This document shows, piece by piece, positions 14,397 through 19,519 of a stretch of DNA of 19,519 nt (the stretch's first letter is position 1; each line of letters starts with the position of its first letter). The stretch is taken from positions 1-19,519 of the forward strand of contig CALGXU010000395.1 in NCBI GenBank assembly GCA_937935205.1, given 5' to 3'. The notes beneath the pieces were generated by a model that saw nothing but the letters and a program-made list of their open reading frames with translations, was not told the DNA's origin and did no database searches. The position numbers were made by a program, and so were the translations under genes. The DNA is from an uncultured Rothia sp. (GTDB lineage Bacteria > Actinomycetota > Actinomycetes > Actinomycetales > Micrococcaceae).

Positions 14397-15194
14397 ATGG
14401 GTCAGAAAATTCACCCGAACGGTTTCCGACTGGGCATCACCACTGACCACGTCTCCAAGTGGTTCGCTGATTCCAACAAGCCCGGCGAGCGTTACGCTGA
14501 CTTCGTCCGCGAGGACGTAAAGATTCGCGAGCTGCTGGCAAAGAACCTGGATCGCGCAGGCGTTGCAAAGGTCGAGATCGAGCGTACCCGTGACCGCGTG
14601 CGTGTGGACATCCACACCGCTCGTCCCGGTATCGTGATTGGCCGCCGTGGCGCAGAAGCAGACCGCATCCGCGGCGAGCTCGAGAAGCTCACCAACAAGC
14701 AGATTCAGCTGAACATCCTCGAGGTTGCTAACCCCGACCTCTCCGCTCAGCTGGTTGCACAGAGCATCGCAGAGCAGCTCGCATCGCGTGTTGCATTCCG
14801 CCGTGCAATGAAGAAGGCAATCCAGTCCGCACAGCGTGCAGGCGCAAAGGGTATCCGTATCCAGTGCTCCGGCCGTCTGGGTGGCGCTGAAATGTCCCGT
14901 TCCGAGTTCTACCGCGAAGGCCGTGTGCCCCTGCACACCCTGCGTGCGAACATCGACTACGGCTTCTTCGAGGCTAAGACCACCTTCGGTCGTATCGGCG
15001 TGAAGGTCTGGATCTACAAGGGCGACCTGACCGACAAGGAGCTGGCAGCTCAGCAGGCAGCAAACAACCGCCGTGGCAACCGCCGCGATGGTGACCGCCG
15101 CCGCCAGGGCAACCGTGGTCCTCGTCGCGAGCGCCGCAACGAGAACGCTTCGGCAAAGGTCGAGGCCAAGACTGCAGAGAACGGTGAGGCATAA
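14397..15194 (+). CDS. rpsC: 30S ribosomal protein S3
   Basis: S3 lies at the mRNA entry channel and contributes to helicase activity on structured mRNA. The 265-residue product has the type II KH domain (GIVIGRRGAEADRIRGEL, about residues 78-95) and the conserved S3 C-domain (GRLGGAEMSRSEFYREGRVP). It is about 30 residues longer than E. coli S3 because of an Arg/Asn/Gly-rich and then acidic-Ala tail after residue 220, a common actinobacterial extension. It starts directly after the rplV stop and abuts rplP. Confidence 0.98.
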   Translation: MGQKIHPNGFRLGITTDHVSKWFADSNKPGERYADFVREDVKIRELLAKNLDRAGVAKVEIERTRDRVRVDIHTARPGIVIGRRGAEADRIRGELEKLTNKQIQLNILEVANPDLSAQLVAQSIAEQLASRVAFRRAMKKAIQSAQRAGAKGIRIQCSGRLGGAEMSRSEFYREGRVPLHTLRANIDYGFFEAKTTFGRIGVKVWIYKGDLTDKELAAQQAANNRRGNRRDGDRRRQGNRGPRRERRNENASAKVEAKTAENGEA

Positions 15195-15614
15195 ATGCTT
15201 ATTCCCCGTCGAGTAAAGTACCGCAAGCAGCACCACCCCAAGCGTAATGGTCTCGCAAAGGGCGGCACCGAGGTTAGCTTCGGTGAGTGGGGCATTCAGG
15301 CCCTGTCGCCCGCATACGTGACCAACCGCCAGATTGAGGCTGCACGTATCGCAATGACCCGTCACATCAAGCGTGGCGGTAAGGTCTGGATTAACATTTA
15401 TCCCGACCGTCCGCTGACCAAGAAGCCCGCTGAAACCCGTATGGGTTCCGGTAAGGGTTCGCCCGAGTGGTGGGTCGCAAATGTCAAGCCGGGTCGAGTC
15501 ATGTTTGAACTCTCCGGTGTGTCCGAAGAAGTGGCTCGCGAGGCAATGCGCCTGGCAATCCACAAGCTCCCGATGAAGGCACGTGTTGTGCGTCGCCGCG
15601 AAGGTGGTGAATAA
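15195..15614 (+). CDS. rplP: 50S ribosomal protein L16
   Basis: L16 positions tRNA in the A site and completes 50S assembly. The 139-residue product has the full family pattern: MLIPRRVKYRKQHHP, FGEWGIQALSPAYVTNRQIEAAR, and RMGSGKGSPEWWVANVKPGR. Its ATG follows the rpsC stop without a gap, and rpmC begins five bases after its stop. Confidence 0.98.
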   Translation: MLIPRRVKYRKQHHPKRNGLAKGGTEVSFGEWGIQALSPAYVTNRQIEAARIAMTRHIKRGGKVWINIYPDRPLTKKPAETRMGSGKGSPEWWVANVKPGRVMFELSGVSEEVAREAMRLAIHKLPMKARVVRRREGGE

Positions 15615-15619
15615 GCGAG

Positions 15620-15859
15620 ATGGCAGTAGGATCCAAGGACCTGAGCATCGATAAGCTCGCAGAGCTCTCCAACGAAGAGCTGGCTGCAAAGCTGAGCGAA
15701 GCGAAGAAGGAACTCTTCAACATCCGCTTCCAGGAAGTCACCGGTCAGGCTAACGCAGGTCGTCGCCGCACTATCAAGCGCGACATCGCACGTATCTACA
15801 CCGTGCTGCGTGAGCGCGAGCTCGGTATTCGTCCCGCAACTGAAGGTGAGTCCAAGTGA
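15620..15859 (+). CDS. rpmC: 50S ribosomal protein L29
   Basis: L29 is a small helical-hairpin protein next to L23 at the tunnel exit. The 79-residue product shows the family pattern LSNEELAAKLSEAKKELFNIRFQ and the basic second helix RRRTIKRDIARIYTVLRERE, with a short acidic tail. Its TGA overlaps the rpsQ GTG start (GTGA), pointing to translational coupling. Confidence 0.97.
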   Translation: MAVGSKDLSIDKLAELSNEELAAKLSEAKKELFNIRFQEVTGQANAGRRRTIKRDIARIYTVLRERELGIRPATEGESK

Positions 15860-16128
15860 GTGAAGTAAAGAACGAAGAGCGCGGCTACCGCAAGACCCGC
15901 CGCGGCTACGTTGTCTCCGACAAGATGGACAAGACCGTTGTCGTCGAGGTCGAGGACCGCGTGAAGCACGCACTGTACGGCAAGGTCGTTCGCCGTAGCT
16001 CCAAGATCAAGGCACACGACGAGCAGAACACTGCTGGTATCGGTGACCTCGTTCTGATTGCAGAGACCCGTCCGCTGTCCGCTTCCAAGCGTTGGCGCGT
16101 CGTGGAGATCCTCGAGAAGGCTAAGTAA
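15856..16128 (+). CDS. rpsQ: 30S ribosomal protein S17
   Basis: S17 is a primary 16S rRNA-binding protein with an OB fold. The 90-residue product has the diagnostic RKTRRGYVVSDKMDKTVVVEVEDRVKH (in segments) and LVLIAETRPLSASKRWRVVEI blocks. It begins with GTG overlapping the rpmC stop. It is the last gene of the operon here: a strong terminator follows 30 bases later, whereas in most bacteria transcription continues into rplN and the spc operon. Confidence 0.97.
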   Translation: MSEVKNEERGYRKTRRGYVVSDKMDKTVVVEVEDRVKHALYGKVVRRSSKIKAHDEQNTAGIGDLVLIAETRPLSASKRWRVVEILEKAK

Positions 16129-16158
16129 GCCCTCTAAGGACTCTCTGCTAGAGCAGTA

Positions 16159-16198
16159 AAAGAGCCCCTCTCCTACTTCCGTAGGAGAGGGGCTCTTT
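16159..16198 (+). terminator. Intrinsic terminator of the S10 operon
   Basis: Eighteen perfect base pairs (16159-16176 with 16181-16198), with GAGCCCCTCTCCTAC in the left arm and a TTCC loop, end in TTT. Because the stem starts with AAA and ends with TTT it could also work in the opposite direction. Confidence 0.93.
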
Positions 16199-16246
16199 GC
16201 GTTAACCTTGTGCGGGAAAACCCGGGAAGATGCACTAGGACATGGG

Positions 16247-16298
16247 GTCATAACAGACGCTATGACAACATCTGTCATAAATGTCTTGATATGTCATA
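16247..16298. promoter_or_regulatory. Cluster of GTCATA/TATGAC half-sites
   Basis: GTCATA occurs at 16247-16252, 16274-16279 and 16293-16298, and its complement TATGAC at 16261-16266. TATGACA (16261-16267) and TGTCATA (16273-16279) form a perfect 7-bp inverted repeat with a 5-base spacer, and TGTCATA recurs exactly 19 bases later. A fifth site, TATGAC, is at 16433-16438 near the promoter. The arrangement resembles cooperative binding sites of a dimeric regulator. Confidence 0.55.
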
Positions 16299-16454
16299 CG
16301 AGAAAGTAATATTTTTCTTTCGATTCGCTGGAGTAGCCCATGAGTAGACGCTGATAGGGAAGAAAAGCGCATGTGGAGACGGAATTGTGGTGAAAAAATG
16401 AAAAATAGTGCGTGAGTAAGGTGCCTAGAAACTATGACTTTCGATAAACAGCAC

Positions 16455-16484
16455 TTGAAAATAACCTGATTGGGCACTTATTAT
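16455..16484 (+). promoter_or_regulatory. Promoter of the surface-protein gene
   Basis: TTGAAA (16455-16460) and TATTAT (16479-16484), 18 bases apart, each match consensus at 5 of 6 positions. Transcription would begin near 16491. TATAGT at 16491-16496 is an alternative -10 but lacks a good -35. Confidence 0.55.
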
Positions 16485-16499
16485 CAACTTTATAGTTGC

Positions 16500-16518
16500 T
16501 TAGCATAACCTTGCCTAA
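16500..16518. promoter_or_regulatory. DtxR/IdeR-like iron box
   Basis: TTAGCATAACCTTGCCTAA matches the 19-bp DtxR consensus TTAGGTTAGCCTAACCTAA at 14 of 19 positions, with both outer TTAG/CTAA ends intact. It lies just downstream of the predicted transcription start, where bound iron-loaded DtxR/IdeR would block the polymerase. Similarity is seen; iron control is inferred. Confidence 0.4.
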
Positions 16519-16598
16519 TAATTGGTGGGGTGGCTCTGCACCTTCCGGAGGTTGCACGACCTTTGGAGAAGTACCACTACACATCATCGAGGATTAGC

Positions 16599-19373
16599 AT
16601 GACTTCTTCACCCAAGCCCTCACGTAAGCTGCTCGCCATTGCTGGCGCACTTTCCGTTATTGCAGGCTCTTTTGCTACCGTTCCCGCTACCTTTGCGGCA
16701 AACGTCTCCGCATCCGTTCCCGGTGGGAACTCCCAGAACTCCACTGAGGAATGCCGCCACATCGCAGTAAGCGCTACCCAGTACCAGGGTCTGCCCGGCC
16801 AGTACCAGCTGGCATACTCGGCAGCAACCTCCTCCCTCTACACTTCCTTCTCCTCCGGACGCCCGCCGATTCTGACCGGTGGTGTTGGTACCTGGAACGT
16901 TGCATCCACCCCGAGCCTTGCCACTGTCTACCAGTTCCCGACCACGGACTTTATTGGACGTGGTGCTACCGCACCGAGCGGTAAGCAGATCGAATCTCCC
17001 TACGGTATTGCCTACGACGAAGCAACCGGATACGTATGGGTGACCCAGACCCGCGTCAACAAGGTATCAGTCATCGATCCCGCGACCAACAAGATTGTTT
17101 GGAGTAGCGCAGAAGGCGACGTCAACCACCCGCGTGAGGTACGCATCGACCCCTCTAGCGGTAAGGTCTTTGTCTCTGGCTCCGGTGGCATTAGCGTCTT
17201 CGACACTACCCTGCACGCCCTGGTCAAGAAGATTGAATTCACCGACGCCAAGGGCGAATCTGACATCGCAATGAACATGCACGTAGACTCCGCTGATGGC
17301 AAGCTCTACGTGCCCTCCCTGAGCGCCGGCACCCTGAAGGTAATCAACACCAAGAGCTACGAGGTCGAGAAGACCATTCAGCTGCACAAGGAAAACGCGG
17401 AAGCTGCTCTGAACCCCTCGGACGTCACTATTGACAAGTCTCTGAAGGAAATCTACGTCAGCTCCCAGGGCGACCGTAAGGGAGCTAACTCCACTATCAC
17501 CGTCTACGACCTGGAAACCGGTGCCTACAAGAAGACCATTCCTTTCGGTACCCAGGCCCTCGCCCTCGCCTCCGACGAAGCCCGTGACCTGCTGTACGTG
17601 ACCGACTACGGCACCGGTAACGTCGGTGTTGTTGATGCACGAACCGGCACCGTTGTTTCTCAGGTGTCTACCGGCGCAACCAGCGGCGCAAATGATGTTC
17701 TGGTCACTGCAGACGGCAGCGTATACGCTGTAGCACGTAGCATCGAAGGCGCTTCCGCTATCGAAACCGACTACACCATCGATAAGACCACCGGTGAATA
17801 CCGCACCTCTAGCACCGAGCCTAAGGGCAAGGACAACGCAGATTCCCCGATTACTCCCGGCGTCATGGTGAAGATCAACACCACCGTTGAAACCACCGCA
17901 AAGCCTGCCGCACAGACTTCTTCTGAAGAACTGGTGAAGACCTACGCCGACGGCGCTAAGCTGTACGCTACGAAGGACTGGACCACCGGCGAAACCCTGA
18001 AGCTGCGTGGTGAAGGCTTTAAGACCCAGGACGGTTCAAAGGGCTCCGTACTCGCAGTCAAGCTGAACAAGGGCCGCATCTCCGCGAAGGAAGAGCCGAA
18101 GTTCAACGGTGCTGATGGCAACAGTGCAGGCGTCTGGGCTTACATCCAGGCAGATGAGAAGGGTAACTTCACCGCTGAGCTGCCGTACCCGACCACTGAG
18201 AACTCCAACCTGAAGGAAAACCTGAAGAGCGGCGATAAGGTATCGGTCTTCCTGCTCTCCGGCTCCATGGTTGAAGGCGATGCCGCACGTGGCGGTGAAG
18301 CACTCTCCGCAACTGTTGCAGAGAAGAAGGCAGAGACCGCTGAGACCTGCGCACCGGCAGAAACTACCCAGGTTGCTGCTACTCCTTCTGGCGTGACTAC
18401 CACTTACCCCGCCGGTACTAAGCTGAGCCTGCCTGATAGCAACGAGCCCACCCCGGCTCCGAGTGAGTCTGCTAAGCCTGAGCCGACTACTCCGGCTCCG
18501 AGTGAGTCTGCTAAGCCTGAGCCGACTACTCCGGCACCGAGCGAGTCCGCTAAGCCCGAACCCAGCACCCCTGCACCCTCCGAAAGTGCAGAGTCCAATG
18601 AAGTTGTACACGAGTACAAGGACGGCGCTAAGGTTTACTTCCCCAAGACCTGGGACGGCCAGAAGCTGACCTTCCGTGGTGAAGGCTTCAAGACTCGGGA
18701 TGGCAAGGGCTCCATCATCGCCGTCAAGCTGAACAAGGGCGCTATTTCTGCAAAGGAAGAGCCTAAGCTCGAAGGCGTTGAAGGCAATAGCGCAGGCGTC
18801 TGGGCTTACATCAAGGCGGACGAAAACGGTAACTTCACCGCAACTATCGACCGCCCCACCGTGGCAAACTCTAACCTGACTGAAGAACTGAAGACCGGCG
18901 ATAGCGTTGCTATCTACCTGCTCTCCGGTTCTCTGGCGGAGAACGATAACGTGCGTGGTGGCGTGGCTGCAGAATACACCTTCAGCATTGAGAACCAGGC
19001 ACCTGCGCCGAAGGCCTCTGAACCGAAGGCATCCGAGTCGGCTAACGCACCTGTAACTAACCCCTCTGCTGCTCCGTCTGCACCTGCAGATTCCAAGGAA
19101 CAGGCAAAGGACCAGCCTGCTAAGAATCAGGCCAAGGCTCCCGCGGATTCTTTGAAGTCCGAGGCTCAGAAGAAGGACAGTACCGCCCCGAAGACCTCCG
19201 GCTCTTCGTCGCAGAACGTCACCTCTTCTAGCAACGGCTCCACCTCTTCGAACTCCTCGAAGTCTTCACTGGCTAACACCGGTGCTTCTGGTGTCGTTGT
19301 TGCAGCTGGAATTGGTGTTCTTGCCCTGGTCGTTGGCGCAACTGTGCTGGTAGTACGTCGCCGCAAGGCATAG
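16599..19373 (+). CDS. Secreted, LANTG-anchored beta-propeller surface protein
   Basis: I choose ATG 16599 (924 residues) over the upstream in-frame GTG 16530: it has GAGGA five bases before it and gives a proper signal peptide (basic MTSSPKPSRK, hydrophobic core 11-30, likely cleavage after TFA at 31-33). Residues ~50-430 are YVTN/YncE-type beta-propeller blades (for example YGIAYDEATGYVWVTQ, DEARDLLYVTDYG). Two copies of a ~130-residue domain follow (about 443-578 and 668-798; shared cores are LRGEGFKT, AVKLNKG, ISAKEEP, GNSAGVWAYI and LLSGS). Between the copies lie four Pro/Ser/Glu repeats (616-666). A Ser/Lys/Ala-rich wall-spanning stretch leads to LANTG (891-895), a hydrophobic helix and RRRKA. 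LAxTG signals are typical of class E sortases in actinobacteria. Ligand and role are unknown; the propeller could bind protein or polysaccharide. Its setting, behind an iron-box-like operator, suggests nutrient or host interaction. Confidence 0.88.
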   Translation: MTSSPKPSRKLLAIAGALSVIAGSFATVPATFAANVSASVPGGNSQNSTEECRHIAVSATQYQGLPGQYQLAYSAATSSLYTSFSSGRPPILTGGVGTWNVASTPSLATVYQFPTTDFIGRGATAPSGKQIESPYGIAYDEATGYVWVTQTRVNKVSVIDPATNKIVWSSAEGDVNHPREVRIDPSSGKVFVSGSGGISVFDTTLHALVKKIEFTDAKGESDIAMNMHVDSADGKLYVPSLSAGTLKVINTKSYEVEKTIQLHKENAEAALNPSDVTIDKSLKEIYVSSQGDRKGANSTITVYDLETGAYKKTIPFGTQALALASDEARDLLYVTDYGTGNVGVVDARTGTVVSQVSTGATSGANDVLVTADGSVYAVARSIEGASAIETDYTIDKTTGEYRTSSTEPKGKDNADSPITPGVMVKINTTVETTAKPAAQTSSEELVKTYADGAKLYATKDWTTGETLKLRGEGFKTQDGSKGSVLAVKLNKGRISAKEEPKFNGADGNSAGVWAYIQADEKGNFTAELPYPTTENSNLKENLKSGDKVSVFLLSGSMVEGDAARGGEALSATVAEKKAETAETCAPAETTQVAATPSGVTTTYPAGTKLSLPDSNEPTPAPSESAKPEPTTPAPSESAKPEPTTPAPSESAKPEPSTPAPSESAESNEVVHEYKDGAKVYFPKTWDGQKLTFRGEGFKTRDGKGSIIAVKLNKGAISAKEEPKLEGVEGNSAGVWAYIKADENGNFTATIDRPTVANSNLTEELKTGDSVAIYLLSGSLAENDNVRGGVAAEYTFSIENQAPAPKASEPKASESANAPVTNPSAAPSAPADSKEQAKDQPAKNQAKAPADSLKSEAQKKDSTAPKTSGSSSQNVTSSSNGSTSSNSSKSSLANTGASGVVVAAGIGVLALVVGATVLVVRRRKA
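17925..18993 (+). repeat. Duplicated ~130-residue domain in the surface protein
   Basis: Copy A (about 17925-18330) and copy B (about 18600-18993) share the order DGAK, LRGEGFKT or FRGEGFKT, AVKLNKG, ISAKEEPK, GNSAGVWAYI, GNFTA, NSNL, GD, LLSGS, RGG. They are clearly paralogous but diverged at DNA level, so the duplication is not recent. The fold is unknown to me; the pattern is consistent with an immunoglobulin-like beta sandwich. Confidence 0.8.
18444..18596 (+). repeat. Pro/Ser/Glu tandem repeat linker
   Basis: Four consecutive units of EPTTPAPSESAKP type: 12 residues (18444-18479), then three of 13 residues (18480-18518, 18519-18557, 18558-18596). The first three are very similar in DNA, the fourth is diverged. 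They link the two duplicated domains and could vary in copy number. Confidence 0.9.
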
Positions 19374-19384
19374 TCCGCACTCCA

Positions 19385-19405
19385 CGGCAGCCCATGATAC
19401 TGCCG
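19385..19405 (+). terminator. Weak hairpin after the surface-protein gene
   Basis: CGGCAG (19385-19390) and CTGCCG (19400-19405) form a 6-bp stem with a 9-nt loop, 11 bases after the stop. There is no T-tract, so terminator function is doubtful. Confidence 0.3.
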
Positions 19406-19459
19406 GTCGGTAGTAGCGAAAGAGGTAGAGCGGGATCTGCCAGATATTCAAGACCCCGA

Positions 19460-19488
19460 TTGACTCTCTGAAACTGCCAATACATGTT
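19460..19488 (+). promoter_or_regulatory. Weak promoter candidate for the gene beyond the window
   Basis: TTGACT (19460-19465) is a good -35; the hexamer 17 bases on, CATGTT (19483-19488), is a poor -10. If the displaced spc operon begins to the right, this would be a sensible place for its promoter. Confidence 0.25.
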
Positions 19489-19500
19489 GAAAGGGGCGGT

Positions 19501-19519
19501 ACCCATCAAAGCGATGGGT
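19501..19519 (+). other. Hairpin at the right window edge
   Basis: ACCCATC (19501-19507) and GATGGGT (19513-19519) form a perfect 7-bp stem around AAAGC, ending at the last base given. Whether a T-tail follows is not visible, so it may be the surface-gene terminator or part of the next leader. Confidence 0.4.

Larger units (their letters stand above)
16199..16598 (+). promoter_or_regulatory. Upstream regulatory region and 5' UTR of the surface-protein gene
   Basis: This 400-base AT-rich region separates the S10 terminator from the surface-protein start and holds no credible gene. It contains a cluster of GTCATA/TATGAC half-sites, a good -35/-10 pair, a DtxR-like box, and a ~108-nt 5' leader, each listed separately. 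A small hairpin, CAACT-ttat-AGTTG (16485-16498), lies between the -10 and the DtxR-like box. Confidence 0.55.

Noticed and set aside
14046..15689. A 547-residue open frame antisense to rplV-rpsC-rplP
   Set aside because: Same artefact: it spans three verified ribosomal genes in the opposite direction and has a Cys/Leu/Thr-rich, unprotein-like composition.
16247..16298. CRISPR-like array from the recurring TGTCATA
   Set aside because: The repeats are only 6-7 bases, occur in both orientations, and are unevenly spaced; this fits protein-binding sites, not CRISPR.
16235..16477. An 80-residue minus-strand frame in the surface-gene upstream region
   Set aside because: It covers the half-site cluster and runs to within the promoter; there is no ribosome site and no protein-like pattern.
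16530..16598. GTG start for the surface protein with a 23-residue extension
   Set aside because: It would bury the signal peptide behind a hydrophilic stretch and has no good ribosome site, while ATG 16599 has GAGGA at 5 bases and gives a classical signal peptide.

Overview
The window looks like a chromosomal segment of an actinobacterium of the Micrococcaceae, most plausibly Rothia. The reasons are a moderate-to-high GC content (by eye in the high 50s, low for the family but usual for Rothia), strongly biased C/G-ending codons in the translation genes, actinobacterial versions of the ribosomal proteins and elongation factors, frequent GTG and TTG starts, and a surface protein with an LAxTG-type (LANTG) sorting signal. 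The genus is inferred from these general features, not from a database match.

Layout. (1) 1-1307: the 3' part of a neutral ceramidase gene, followed by two hairpins that probably terminate it. (2) 1440-6495: the str group rpsL-rpsG-fusA-tuf on the + strand. It is preceded by a long, hairpin-rich leader, has a strong hairpin between rpsG and fusA and another between fusA and tuf, and ends with a perfect intrinsic terminator after tuf. (3) 6841-10408: a convergent minus-strand gene for a very large polytopic membrane protein (1148 aa, about 30 or more predicted membrane segments) with its own UUCG-loop terminator. (4) 10409-10894: a divergent intergenic region crowded with inverted repeats, which also holds the S10-operon leader. 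(5) 10895-16128: the S10 operon rpsJ-rplC-rplD-rplW-rplB-rpsS-rplV-rpsC-rplP-rpmC-rpsQ, tightly packed and closed by a perfect 18-bp-stem terminator. (6) 16199-19373: where the spc operon (rplN, rplX, rplE...) would normally follow, there is instead a regulated-looking promoter region and a gene for a secreted, probably sortase-anchored beta-propeller surface protein. The last 146 bases hold a weak promoter candidate and an unfinished-looking hairpin.

How the parts work together. The str and S10 groups encode core translation machinery: S12, S7, EF-G, EF-Tu, and eleven ribosomal proteins in the canonical order. Structured leaders and internal hairpins are the likely control points. The flanking genes (ceramidase, giant membrane protein, wall-anchored propeller protein) belong to the cell envelope or host interface and are separated from the translation genes by strong terminators.

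The most interesting non-coding signals are upstream of the surface protein gene. They are a DtxR/IdeR-like 19-bp box just after a good -35/-10 pair, and five GTCATA/TATGAC half-sites in about 190 bp, four of them clustered, which suggest two separate regulators. I see no rRNA, tRNA, CRISPR array, insertion sequence or phage gene.
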